From NCBI GenBank assembly GCA_963169105.1, contig OY720639.1, positions 125,261,117 to 125,325,116 of the forward strand: 64,000 nt of DNA. Direction: 5' to 3'. The notes beneath the pieces are model-generated. The model saw only the letters and a list, made by a program, of their open reading frames with translations. It was not told the DNA's origin and did no database searches. Below, one piece after another: positions 1 to 12,430 of the stretch (its first letter is position 1; every line of letters begins with the position of its first letter). The position numbers and the translations under genes are program-made. This DNA comes from Ceriagrion tenellum (taxonomy: Eukaryota > Arthropoda > Insecta > Odonata > Coenagrionidae).

Positions 1-1490
1 GTGACTGTGAACATATAGAGATATTTGCTTAGAGTATATAACAGTGCATTTTGTTAGCCAAAATTGTTTTCGATGTCCACCATTATGTCATTATTTCATT
101 TGTTATGCATGGCTTTTCTGGTTTCCACTGGTTTACTTATGCAACTTTCCAAACGAATGTCAATAAATGATAATTGGATTACTACGCCTCTTGGAAACAG
201 TAGCTCTGCGCGGATTTAATCGCACATTGAGTTAATGCAAGAGGCCACTCTTATGAATCACTTACCCAAAACATAGTCCATGTGGCTTCAAAGGAATCAA
301 ACGGCTTATATAGACCGTAAGGATAACTGCTGAACTTTTGAACTGAAGCTGAGTATTCAGTCGATGTGAAATATAAAATATATTTGTTTATCTCCGCTCC
401 AATTTCAGCTTCCTGGAAGTTTATTTGGACTGGTACTTGTAGTGGTCTAAATGCATAACTACCATCGCTGAAGGTGACTTTTGATCATCACGTCTTGCTT
501 AGAGTTTGTGTAGCCTGTGTCCATTAGAGGTAGTCTTGCCTTTCATTGATAGCAAATGGAAATTCGGTCAAAGTCTGAAGTTGGAAATTCAATCGGTTTA
601 GCATTTTCAATAGTCAGTGAATAATCAAACGTCCTGTCTACAATCTATACTTTGTAAAAATAAAAACATTGGAGTCTTAGATTATATTTCCATATTATCA
701 CGAGTTTTCCTGTTTAGTTGAGCCAATCATGCATTCCAATATCGATAACACAAGAGTGACATATTCTTAGATAAATTTTACGACCTTAAGCCACAAAATG
801 GAAATCATACTTAATCTAAAACCCTGAGGTAATTAACTAAATATTCTAATAACTAATGAGGATAAATATTATGCTGAGGCGAATCGTAATGAAATAGTAG
901 CTACAAATTGAAAATTGAGGGAATTTGGAATTAAAAAAATAGTAAATACCCCAAAACAAATTCCAATTCAACTAAGCCTCTTCTCAAGTAATCGACAGTA
1001 TTGTAGTAGTACTGTATTATCCATGATAAATTAATTTGCTAAGGGTGAAATTATGAAATGGCTTGATTATTTTATTGAGTAAGTGTAATTTACATTCTAT
1101 GATAAGTTAGCTAAACTTATGCTGAACTGTGTTTTGTGTAGAACCAATATTTTGGATTTAATGCAAAGAAAAATACAGCTATGGAGTGAGATGCGATGGG
1201 TTTTTTCAAAGAACTTATATGATGTAGCTAAATACCAATGAAATTTTGAGAATGAATCTATATGCAAGGAAATTTGTTGGTTGATTCAATATTTTTGGGG
1301 AAAGTGGAATGCATTTCCAGCTGAAAAAATATATATTAAGATTTTTATACCATATTTAATTAGCAAAATGACTCAAGTAGGGTCTTCAAAAAATTCCAAA
1401 GGCCTTGAGGTGATTAATTTCAATGCACATTTGTCCGATCATAATTTAGAGGGGATTCTATCTCTATGTAGGATTCTATTCTAATCTATG
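1..1490. other. AT-rich non-coding stretch
   Basis: Only short ORFs typical of AT-rich DNA occur here. I see no repeat termini, RNA gene or recognisable protein similarity. Confidence 0.6.
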
Positions 1491-1532
1491 TAGGATTGCG
1501 GTACCTCATGTACTTACTCCTTCGTGAAACAG

Positions 1533-1741
1533 GTCGAAAACGGCAAATGGCCCGAGGGAGAGGGTATGGATCATTGGGTGCTCCGAATGCAGGTTGAAAG
1601 GGCCGTAGATATTCCGAGAAGTTCGAGTGTGGAAGCCTTGGACGGCGACGGAGGTCGACAACCGTGGTGTGGAAATGAACTCACGGGAGAACTTTGCCCT
1701 AGTAAGAAAAACATTTTGCCGCCTTTTTGTGTTTGGCAGAG
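1533..1741 (+). CDS. candidate internal coding exon, unrecognised
   Basis: The reading frame is open from 1494 to a TGA at 1743-1745, with the first in-frame stop upstream at 1491. The block is visibly richer in G+C than its flanks. It is bounded by an acceptor-like site (a CT-containing tract ending in AAACAG at 1527-1532) and a strong donor, CAGAG followed by GTGAGT (donor GT at 1742-1743). Read as an exon it is 209 nt, entering in phase 0 and leaving with two bases of a split codon. The TGA that ends the ORF would lie inside the donor and be spliced out. The predicted peptide of about 70 residues has mixed charge, three Cys and five Trp. It shows no motif I recognise and no membrane segment. 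The minus strand is also open over the same span, so the open frame could be a by-product of composition. This could be a real exon, part of an old repeat, or chance. Confidence 0.28.
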
Positions 1742-1759
1742 GTGAGTTTGAACTGCAGG

Positions 1760-2600
1760 AGGGATTCATTCACCATAAGAGTGTCTTTTGAGGTATAGTT
1801 ACCGCCTCTTATGAAACTTCAAGGTGAGCTTGACAAGTAGACGCTAAAAATTTCGAATGGCTAAGAGTGTAAGTGCATGTGGAAGGAGTTTGGGCGCAGT
1901 GGCGGCTCATCAATTTTGAAAGTACTTGTGTAACTCAGGAAAACTCAATCAGTTTTCTTTACAGAATTTTCAGATGGCCATTCAATAATTTTGCTTTCAT
2001 TTTACTTGACCTGGTTATGATCGTGAATATAATTTCCCGGCATTCCAACTCATAACCTTTGAACCTATATTAGCAAACATCTTTAACGAAGCGTTTAATC
2101 AAAAACTTAATAATTTAAGATAAAAATACCTATCTATATTTCAACTGTATTTAGATTTATAAATAGTCTTCATCGATTTATGATGCAATCGTTTCCATGT
2201 TAACGTACATTTTGTCTTAAGACGGCTATATTTTACTTTTCCTTCACAAACGTATTTACTCTTGGATCAAGACTCGAAACGTAATGTACTGTTACCTAAC
2301 TTCAAGCGTTTCCTTCTTCCAAGCCATCTATTATTATAATTTAGTGGAACTGTGTACTTGGCTGTGAGTGTTTAAATAATTATTTTATATTCCGATCCCA
2401 TTTTTTTACAATTATGAAACATTCCGTTTTTACAGCTTTTATTTATTTTTCGTTCGAATAATAAGACAAAATTCATGAGTAGTAACTATAAATACTAAGA
2501 AAAACGCTTGAAAAATTCATCACATCATCATTATATTATCTGCATGACAATTGATCTCGTAATCATCTAAGCTTTAAAGCCATTTATGCTGTACATCGTA
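1760..2600. other. AT-rich non-coding stretch
   Basis: Nothing is recognisable here apart from homopolymer T and A runs. Confidence 0.6.
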
Positions 2601-2900
2601 CATTAATAACTTGTTTTCTTTCTCTGCCAATTTCTTCTAAGTCGTCTTCACCCTCTTTTTTTCTGCTGATCGGATTTGGGTTGGCGGGGTAATTCGGTCC
2701 GAGGGATCTGTCCAACTGTGGACTCTGTCCGCTGCACGCTCTGCGGAGCTGGCAGAAAATTCCATCGCTCGCGGAGCATACGACCGTTGCGAGGATCATC
2801 CATCCTAGTACAGTTTTAAGTGGATTTCCAAGTTCCCAATTTGGTGCTGGGTGAAAGCCAGCTGGGATTTGGGCTCGAATACCGCATTTCACCACTTTCT
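2600..2900. other. GC-richer island
   Basis: A short CpG-containing block within AT-rich DNA. A 103-codon minus-strand ORF (2584-2895) covers it, but the product resembles no family I know and the open frame follows the composition. It is one of about 19 such islands in the window. Confidence 0.4.
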
Positions 2901-4240
2901 GTTCCTTTGTTTTCTGGTTCCGAGGATTATTATTTTTTTCCTATTTTTTCGCGTAAAATAATCCACGGATATCAATCCAGTGATTGATTTTACTGAGGAA
3001 ATAGAACTTGATGGTTAATTAAACAAACGATAAAGCACAGTAGATCAAATAATGACCGGGACTTGGAGCATCATTGTATTGCTATTGAACTCAATTCTCT
3101 TTCTAAAATTAAAGATGGCGTAAAATATATACAAATGCTATTATTGATCCATAACCTAACATAATGTCTAAATGCCGTGAACTTGGAATGCATGTTCTCA
3201 CTGGTGATGTATATAGCTTTCAAGGGAAAATTTATCCACTACATCGATTTGGTTTTTTGTCAAAGTAACGTTATTTTATACAAGCCTCGTACAACATGTC
3301 ATATATTCCATTATAATTTGATCAAATATGCACGGATTTATTTAAAAACATGAAATTATAAGTTCTTATTTACAATATATATCCTACTAATGAATATTTA
3401 AATATCAAATTAAGTCTAATATTCGTAAATTTCTTTCAATAAAATTCTTATCAATTTTGAATTCCGTGACAAGAACACTACTAAAAACATGATTATACCG
3501 TAGTAAAATATTAAGATATAATGTTTGCTTTGTTTCAGTTACTGCATGTGTGATAATTTCCAAGCGCATAAACAGATTTGATTGAATGAAATGTGATTCA
3601 AGAATGTTTTTTCGACTTACTTAACAAAGTATTATAATGTGCACTTGAAAGACTTCTTCCAGTTAACGCTCTAACCCCCAAAATGTGCATTTAATTTTCC
3701 TGGACAAGGTTTCATCCTTTGTGAAAGGGAACAAACAAGAGATTTCTACAAGATATTGAACCTTAATAAAGTATCAACATTATATGGATTGTTACATTGC
3801 ACAGGTATTCCTTTTATTTCTTTTACACGTTATAATAATGGCTCCAAAACTGGCAAGTCTTCTGTATGGGCATATTTTTTAATTTCACAGTGATAGCAAA
3901 TAGCTAGACCCATTTTCAAAAAAATGCTTTTAGTCATTGGTTGTCTGAGGTGAAATGAAGGGTATAGCTAGCCAAGAATTTTTTTGGGCACTAATTAACA
4001 CTCGAGGATTATATCAACCTCGCGTTTACCGCGACAACTTTCATTCTCATAACAATTCCAATTAAGAGGTAAAAATATTAACTTAATTACTTTCATGCGA
4101 GAAACCAGAAGTAAAGGGAGACAAAGCCCGGTAAGCAACGCGAAGCAAAATTGGCATCCAAAATGACAGATTTGTTGGTGGAAGGTGTACCCTTTCCTTA
4201 ACATGCCTTACTGCTAAGGCAACACTGAAAAAGGGTGCCA
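2900..4240. other. AT-rich non-coding stretch
   Basis: Short ORFs only. No repeat boundary or RNA gene could be identified. Confidence 0.6.
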
Positions 4241-4244
4241 TGGT

Positions 4245-4335
4245 TGCAAGTTATCCGGTTGGTGTGAGGGTAAAATACCTGCTAGATTCTTATCCATAGG
4301 AAATCGGTTTCGTATCCAACATAGTTTAAAGATTC
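4245..4335 (+). repeat. possible decayed tRNA-derived SINE head
   Basis: A GGTTTCGTATCC string at 4306-4317 resembles an RNA polymerase III B box with one inserted base. An A-box-like GTTGGTGTGAGGG lies about 45 bp upstream. The order and spacing are those of a tRNA-derived SINE head. There is no clear poly-A tail or target duplication, so the call rests on the two boxes alone. Confidence 0.35.
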
Positions 4336-4339
4336 CGAT

Positions 4340-5480
4340 TCCTAAGAGAGCTCAATTTGTTGAGCACCTAAAGAACAGCTCACAGCTGGTCGGATTAGAC
4401 GTTAATGCGTGAACTGATTGCCACCTTTCATTGAAAGTAGGCTAATGCCAACCAACGCTTGATAATCTCTCAAGCCTTTTTTCTATAAAAAATCATACCA
4501 AAATAGCGTTATATTCTTCAGCAGAAGCAATGCATTCAGTTTCCAGTATCTGTCGCAGTAACCATTTGCTAAATATGCTAATATAATGATATTTACATGT
4601 GTATTCGATTTTCAATACCATTTATTCTTCGTCCACTCTCCCGTATTCTCCAGGGATGACTTATTATATTAAAATCAAACGGTGTATCAGCTTCAAAATC
4701 AAGATTATAATTATATGTGACCGAAATATGAATTAATTACTTAAGAGTACTTAACACTCTGAGTTTCCACTGCATGGAAACGGCAGAATAATGATTATTT
4801 TTCACCATAATTCTGATTTCAGAATTCCGTTTTCTTCATGTTTTTTCTTTAATGGCCTTTAGCATGATGAATAAATTATCATTACATGAAACTATTGTGG
4901 TTGTTTCTTATTGAAATAGAATGTATATAAATAAATTAGTCCAAAGGTGTATAAATAAATTACTCCGAATGTAAGGCTTTTGTTCTCTATTGATACTATT
5001 TCTGTAAAATTGCGGCGGACATAAAAATCTTGCATTTTAGAGTATGCATTAAATTGTCCGATTGAATGATACGATTCACATTACTGGTCTTCATTTCAAT
5101 TTTCAGCCTCTCAGTAAGCAAAGCATCTGTTGGTCTATATGGGTATTATATTTGTTACCAAATTCATTTTTCCATTCTACATGCACACGGTTATATTTTT
5201 CTAGTGGCGATATTCTGGAAGTTTTTTATGGCCTTCTGAAATTTTTAAACTTGAAATTGGTTTCAGTCGAACCATTATTTTACTGCAAATCCGTTTTTTA
5301 CATGTTTTTGTAAAACGTTTTTTTTTAAAGTAAAAACGCAACACATTTTCATGTGCTTCTTAATTTATGTAACTTAATTTTCATCACGCTTCAGTTTAAA
5401 ACCCCCCGTTTGGAAAATATTGCATACATCTATATAAACCAGATGTCCAAGTCCAGAAAAAATCTAACAGACTTTGGTCT
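4340..5480. other. AT-rich non-coding stretch
   Basis: Nothing recognisable. It contains a short repeated phrase, ATAAATAAATTA, near 4925-4965. Confidence 0.55.
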
Positions 5481-5990
5481 CTTTCCATAGTCTCTCCGTT
5501 GTCTGTTTTAATTATTACTTCTCCATCTTCTTAACTCCGTCTCCCATTCACGTACCCTTTTGCTTGTAGAGAATCATCGTCTCCAACACGGTTTTTGGAC
5601 CACATCTGTCCCTTCTCAACCACGCTCCTCTTCACTCCTTTTCTCGTAAGACATCTCCGCTTGCGCCCTCTGTTGCGAGTCTGCGTAATCACCATCCCAT
5701 CGCCATAGCCACGTGTCTCCTCATTAACGTGGAATCCAAGCCCTCAAGTCTTGGTGAATACTGTCCAAAGACTTTGAATGCACAGTGACCTTCACCCTGG
5801 ACGCCTCCAAAATGAGCGTTCAGCAGGTAGAGAAGCCCTGAATCATCTGTGAGGTTAAGGCATTATGTGCGCAAACAAACGAGATGCGGTGCTGGGTTGC
5901 GTCTTCGTGCGCCGTTGGGTAAACAGGAAGTTCTCGTGTCTTATGCGCATGGTCGCGGAACTGAGTATCACATGAGGAGGCATGCTCCTA
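5480..5990. other. GC-richer block of unknown nature
   Basis: G+C and CpG content rise sharply against both flanks. All six frames are interrupted, and no frame shows a motif I can name. It could be a decayed repeat, an old exon or a regulatory island. Confidence 0.35.
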
Positions 5991-7140
5991 GTACGAAGCA
6001 TCTATCAAGGATTACGCTGGTGTAACAAATTGTGTTCTTCTGTTGATCTATGCGGGTATTAAAATTGTTACCAAATATTAGCTGGTGAAAATGTTGGGAC
6101 TTATTCGTAATCACATTCCAATTTGCATTATTTTGTAGGACCGAGGCAATATTATAGCACATTGTGTACTTGATCATAGGAATGTTTCAGGTTACAATAT
6201 AACTTATTGAAACTATTTTTATTGAAACTATATTTATTCCTCATACAGAGAGACTAAATTTCACCCTTTATTGTATTATATTTCTCTTCTGTTTAAATAT
6301 GTGAACATAAATTTAAAGTAATACCCACAACTGATCAATCATATTACTTCTTTCATCACATTGTATCATAAAAATATTTCAACTTTAATTATAAAAAAAT
6401 ATTTACTAGAGCTCACTGTAAGAAAGATTATTTACTACACATTGAAAGAGACGCGGAAAGCCGTAAAAACTACACCAACGCGAGAAAGTTTTTACTCATT
6501 CAGCAGACTCAAAAAAGGCTCGCAGTTATCAGTATTGTACTACTTTGAAGGATACTGGACTGGTTGGAAATAAAAATATGCACAGAGGCTCACTTACATT
6601 TTGACACGTCATTTCTTTACAGGTTGGCAGTTGAAAAGGATCAGACTCAGGTGACTCTTATTTTCCATACCGACAATAATTATGAGTGCAGGTTAGAACC
6701 TTAGCATGAACCGACATATTTGTCTCGCCTGGGCTCTCGGTGGGGACCGTGACACCACGGATAAAAGAGGGACTAGGTTCTCATTATTACATTTGGTGGT
6801 ATTTGAACACGTTGAAAAGCAAAAAAAAGTATGTACTAGTAGGTAAGAATGTTATAAACTCTAATATTATGTTCTAGTCTCAAACCGGCGTATATCTCAG
6901 CTACTAGAGAAATGGATTTGTAAGCGTAGAAGAAACATAAAATATGGCATAAAATAAAATATTTCTGCATTTTTATCACCCAGGAGACCGTTTCAAGGTT
7001 TTTGTCTACATTTACAAAACTTTTATTTTCTATTTATTCATAAAAAAAAGAAATAATACCGTAGCCCTCAAAGAATTTCTATTTTAATGGAGTTCAAATG
7101 TTGCTATGTCATTCTCTCTTTCTCGTTATCACACTCTATT
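5990..7140. other. AT-rich non-coding stretch
   Basis: Short ORFs only. Nothing else is supportable. Confidence 0.55.
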
Positions 7141-7149
7141 AAATTCGTA

Positions 7150-7920
7150 CTTCATTCTTGGGGGTCGTAAATTATGACCTCAGCCCCGCCGCTTTGATGC
7201 TCAGTTTTTTTCTTGCCCCATCATCTTTCGCATTCGTATTCCACGTACCGCCGGAGCGCGAACGTAACCGCGTCTCCCTCGCCCACGCCAGATTAATAAT
7301 AGAGGCTCGCCCAAAAATTTTCCTCGATGCCGCCGTAACACAACGCGAAAAACGTCGACCCCTTTGCGGACCGGAACTTTCTTTTTTTCCCCCTCTCCAC
7401 CTTCCCTCCCGCACGTCCCGTCCTGAACGTGGGGCCTGGCTGGCTTCTCGTGTATCACTTTTTTCTCTCCACTCCCTGGAGTGCACGCAACCCGCCATAT
7501 CTCAAAGTCAAGAGGTTAAGGCTACTTGTTCGGCGCTCAAATAGTTTTCATTGCGATGCCGCTCATAGAGAGAGAGCGGGCCCGGCTCCTTCCCTCCCTT
7601 CCCTTCTCCGGGTGCACGGTCATTTCCCATCCCTGCCTCACACCCTGTGGAGCGAAACCCTACAGCCTACAAACCTCCCTCTCCCGTGCCTCCCATGATG
7701 CCGTGGCATCTCCAAACTTAGCGCAATATTTCACGTGGGCCAGGTGCCTCCGCATTTCCCGCCTCATATTTACGAGCCAACCCCTTCTTTCCTCTTCAAC
7801 CTCAAACATCCAAAGCCCTCTCAGTATACTTCTCCCTCATACCGACCCTCTCTGTCCCTCTCTCTCCATCTGGCCTCTTTATTCATTGGATTCGGTTCTC
7901 GTAACTAGTGGTTAGAGGGA
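7150..7920. other. CpG-containing, pyrimidine-rich island
   Basis: About 770 bp rich in C and T on the plus strand, with many CpG dinucleotides and repeated CTCCCTC-type words. Overlapping ORFs of 85-129 codons exist on both strands, as expected from stop-poor composition. None has a recognisable domain. A regulatory or promoter-proximal island is plausible, but no core promoter can be assigned. Confidence 0.45.
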
Positions 7921-8770
7921 GGGAGATGCATTGTATGAGTAACCATGAGAGGACAGAAATTTGCTCAGAGTGGCACTTCAAAGTGATTTGCTTGGCTTTT
8001 GTTTTTAACCAAATTTCCCATGTTCTCCATGGGAAAACTAATTAATTTTTTATACGATTGGCACATCTATACCCTACACGATGTACCGTCCGCCGCTTTG
8101 GCGTTTGGTAGAGGGTATTAGGACAGCAACCGTGTAGAGGTATATGATAGGGAAATTATAAGGTGAACCGTCTTTTAGTTGTATTTTGAGTTGAACTCAG
8201 TTTTTGGGATGACTGCTAATTGCTCATTGAAAGAAAAAATTTTTGTTTCCATTTGTTCGGCAATATATTTCTTTAATTTTATCGCATTTGTCGGACCTAC
8301 AAATGCAGTGTGACGTCAAAATAATTTTCTATGAGTGTCCTTAATAGTAATTATCTTTTACTGCTAATTTATATTTTTAGTTTTATGATATACATCCAAT
8401 CTCAGTTCAAGAAGATAGGTTATCTGCATTCCCCGCATGATATTTTCAACGTTTACGCAGAAAACTTTTTTCCTCTTCAAAGTGAAATATTGAATACTAT
8501 TGCTTCTATCCCCTCTTTTCCTTCATTCTGACCTACTTTTTCTTCTCCTTATTTCCCGGTCACTGTAATTCGAGATATAAATAGTGGCCAAGGAGGAAAA
8601 TTGCGTCAAATTAGCTCGAAAGGAGAAAGTTGCAGCATTAGCAAGAATTAAGGCTCAATTTAATTTCCCCAAAGTTTTTGACGCGAATTAATGAACAAAC
8701 AAATTGCATGTTTTCATAAATTTACCATAAAATATTATGCTTTTTACTTAATTTTATGTACTGGGCCCGT
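7920..8770. other. AT-rich stretch with one small hairpin
   Basis: No gene is visible. A 9-bp perfect stem (TTTCCCATG pairing with CATGGGAAA) with a 5-nt loop lies at 8014-8036. It is too small to assign a role. Confidence 0.5.
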
Positions 8771-8774
8771 TAAA

Positions 8775-8850
8775 ACGTTGTAAAGAAACTTGAACTCAAG
8801 ACCTATGTACGTAGTATCTGCTCCCTATCCATACATATATATGAAAATCG
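8775..8850 (-). repeat. weak tRNA-like SINE head
   Basis: On the minus strand an A-box-like TGGATAGGGAGCAG is followed about 20 bp later by a B-box-like GAGTTCAAGTT. The spacing is shorter than usual and the match is poor, so this is tentative. Confidence 0.2.
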
Positions 8851-11500
8851 AGAAACGTTTATGTAAATCATTCAATTTATTTAAAAAGATATATTGAGTC
8901 TCCTTTCTGTTTTTTTCTGAAATTTTCAATTTGGAGTTATCTGTATTGGTTTCTCAAATGATTAATATTACTTCAACTAAAAGAAAATTGTTCCTTTAAA
9001 AATAATAAAAAGCTGACAACTATGACGAAGTTTTTACAATTATGATGAACACGGTATGCAGCGTTTACTATGCAGTCAATATTGTTACGCTGAAAAAAAT
9101 AGTAGAAATTTTCAGCAAATATTTCCCTATTTAATCAGGCATTAATGTGCAAATATACTCTTGGAAGGCTAATTGTGTACCTTATTCTAAAACATTATAG
9201 CTATTTCTATGGGCAAAACACTGTTTAGTCATCAATGAGTTAAGTAATAATACATGTTACACCTTGAAACATGTGCTCTTATTTTTTTGCGCAGCTAGTA
9301 TATCACGAGGGCCGGTGATATGAATTGAGATAGATGGGTACATAAATTATCAATTCCAAATTTTATACCAAATATTCCATGGCCTCCTATCAATGTCATT
9401 TTAGATTTTTCTTGTTCATCATAGTGTGACAGTCAGAATATGGAGCACTGTAAAATTTTCGGACGCGTCAAGAAATGCCAATGACTCAATGTTATCAATT
9501 TAAAAGTGCGTGATTCCATTGTGATACGACGAGTAATGTTGCTGTGAACTGTGCACAAAAATCGAGACTTTTATCTTAAAAACTTGATTTTTTAGATATC
9601 CATCTTTAATTATACTGCTTGATCATTGGTTTGCTTGGCACAAGGCATTATGTTTAATTCTTTGCTGTTAATAGCCTGTGTATGTGTAAGGTATACTCGT
9701 TTACAACTCCTATTCTTTTGAGTGATTACCCTGAGATCCCGTTTCGTTCATGGAGATACTGTAATATCATTATTGATGGTATTCTTTTCCGTATTCCCGA
9801 AAAATACCTTTCACTCCTTTACCTCAAATTTCCCTTGCATTGGGCAGCATAATTTATATATTTTTGCCTTCGGAGCCAATGTGTAGACCGGTCATGCACG
9901 TTTAAACTTTTCCAGCTGAGACTTGAATTTTGTATGCCTGAAACTGCTCTCTTTAAAAGAGAAATACTCAAAGAGAAATACTAATCTATTGTAAGGAGAG
10001 ATTTACGACCTGGAAATCTGATCTCGTTGCAGAAACGTATCACTTCTCATTAAGAACTCCAATATTGAGAAGGTTGAGAGTGAACTCGTTTTCAGAATTT
10101 TCCTATCTATATTTTTGAAATTGTGCATACCACTACGTGCCAAACGATATAAGTCTAATTTGATATAAAGCGATATTATTGTATGTAGAGAAACTGAATG
10201 AATATGTTGATAATAATGGGATTACAATACTAGTAAATTCCATGTTTGTACTTAGCAATAAAGGTTATTTTTAAATAATCTCTGTTATTCAGTCTTCGTA
10301 CGCTGTAAGTAATTGCATTAAATAATCTTCCTTAACCCTCTAATATCTAAAAGAAAGCTAGAGAGCCATAATAGAAAGTTTTAACTTAATGAACTTGGGC
10401 CACTTTGTCGATTAATTAAGAAGGTAAGAAATGAACTTGAAACTAGCAGATAAGAAACCAAGGTACAACGTCAGTACTAAGCCTGTTAATTGTACGGTCT
10501 TTGGGTGCGCTCTCCTCGGGTTATATTTTTAGAGTAGGACTTATTACCGTTTGGCACACACCGTTTGACCCTTTTCATCGCTGAAGTGAGTTAGACAGTC
10601 ACCAAATATCAAAAGCAGATTTACTCCTAAGATGCTAAATTTTTAAGAGAAAAATCTGGCTATCGGCGAAACGTCTTACGGGAAACCCTAATGAGCTAGA
10701 AAGCGTTGCTTACAGATGATGTGCAGATTTTCTGAGTGATCGAAGGATGTATTTCAAAACTCACGCGTGAGAGGAAACTTTGATGGATACTTGTTTAGTA
10801 TGAGGTATTGATAAAAATATTCCGTATAAGATGAGTATAAATTCATTTTAGTTTGCTTGTATAGTAGTTTACCAAAATTTGGGTATCAGCTCAGAGTGAC
10901 ATTTTAACATCAATAATAATGGCATATAGGAGATTTACATGCTTCATTAAAAATGTTATGTGCAAGCAGGGATTGTAGCAAAGCTAATTTTCTTTTGGTT
11001 ATAAGATAATATGAGCGACTTAAGTCTTAGTGGTTTTACTACCTTTCTGATTGTTCAGGCTACATATGAAATAATCAAATATCTAACTTTTCTTAATGTA
11101 TTTTCATGGATGGAGTACTAAGAAGTTTATTCTGCGCTCACATACTCTTCCCTTTCTCCTGCGACCTCATTACTTTCATTAGTTTTGCGACCAATTCTAA
11201 TCTGACCGAAGCATTTCCCATCATTCTCTCTTCCTGGTCTGCAATTCCTTTTCATTTTCCATTCACACTCCTTACGATTTCACTGTTCAAGGGAATGACA
11301 TATACACATGAATCTCTTCTACCTTTGAGTCTGCCTATTTTTTTAAGTACTTCTATTATCCTGATCATGACTAAGATTTTTATCGCTTCTTATAATTTAA
11401 TTTAATTAAAAATTAGTGCTTTTCTGTCAGCTCATTTGAACTGAAGCAAAGCTTTCCAAAAGTGAGTTTTGTAAGCCTCAATTATCCATCATTTTTATGA
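8850..11500. other. long AT-rich non-coding stretch
   Basis: I see no gene, RNA or bounded repeat. ORFs such as the 99-codon one at 11106-11405 are serine/phenylalanine/leucine-rich translations of AT-rich DNA. Confidence 0.55.
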
Positions 11501-11544
11501 AAACCTATTGGTTTTATTCAGCAAGGACGAGACTTCAGTAATCT

Positions 11545-11990
11545 TGTGATCATCATCGTCATTAGTCATTCAATTAAGCGATTGGTTGACTGCAGCCTTC
11601 CACCCGTACCTATCTAATGCTAGTTCCCTTACTTCCTGGTAGCTTTTTCTTAGTACTTTTTTATTTATTTGGCCCATAAACTTAAAACTGAATCTTGCCC
11701 TGGGGACTTTTCTCTCTATATTACCTTTAATTATTCTCTACACAAACCAGATTTACCTCAGGTACCCAATTCACCAGGTTTTTCTTTTCCGTATAGTGAC
11801 CCACATGATACTTTCCTCTTCTACCCTTCTGGAAACTTCTTCATATAATTATAACCTTGTCCGTCCACTTAACCATCAGTATCAGTATGAAAAGGCTTCT
11901 AGTCTGGTCTACTTTTCCAATGGTATTGTGGACCCGTCCCAATTAAATATCTCGTGTTGTGTATGGCATAATTTTTAGTTATCGTAGCCG
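11545..11990 (-). pseudogene. LINE (non-LTR retrotransposon) ORF2 C-terminal relic
   Basis: Read on the minus strand from about 11902 down to a TGA at 11570-11572, one frame keeps the order of a LINE ORF2 C-terminus. First comes LEAF (11890-11902), matching the IEAFEMWCYRR-type motif downstream of reverse transcriptase. Next are RRVEEE (about 11813-11832), then RKRKTW-stop-IGYL (about 11765-11791), matching the R-RR--WIGHVLR motif. Last is a 49-codon stop-free tail ending YQEVRELALDRYGWKAAVNQ and a few more residues (11573-11719). The internal stops are mostly TGA or TAA where W, C or R would be expected. One more frameshift separates LEAF from the region above it. After the stop the minus strand reads into ATGACGATGATGATCA, a GAT-type tail often seen at LINE 3' ends. 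The element is 5'-truncated and dead. The clade cannot be told from this fragment. Confidence 0.85.
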
Positions 11991-11999
11991 TAATTCCCT

Positions 12000-12430
12000 C
12001 TCCATAAATTCTCGAAATTCCAGAGTCACTCATGAATGTGTGCTACATGCGAATGTCTATCACATTTTGCCTCTAGAGAAGAATTTATAACGCATTAGTT
12101 CCTTCTTGATAATTCTATAGTTTGATACTATGGTGAGATGATTCTCACCTATTTTATACCGATAATAACAACTGGATATGATTCTGAAAAAAAATTCAAC
12201 GAACAAAACTATGAGTGAGTGAGGCCATGTATGTGGTTTTGATAAACTGTGAATATAGCAAACACTTTTAACGACTATAATATCTTTAAACTTTACTTAT
12301 TTATCTATCTTAATAGAAATTCTGTCGTTGCTAAAACAAACTGAAATCTTTCGTATGGATAAACGACCACAATCTGGGAATAAAGACAGGCATATGAAAT
12401 TGTTGAACAATGAAGAGATTAAGATAAAGA
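12000..12430. other. AT-rich non-coding stretch
   Basis: No clear feature. The LINE relic may extend a little into the start of this span, but similarity is no longer readable. Confidence 0.5.

Noticed and set aside
7158..7915. Several overlapping ORFs of 85-129 codons
   Set aside because: They overlap on both strands within a stop-poor C/T-rich island and share no recognisable motif.
11796..11978. 60-codon plus-strand ORF
   Set aside because: Antisense shadow of the LINE ORF2 C-terminal relic.
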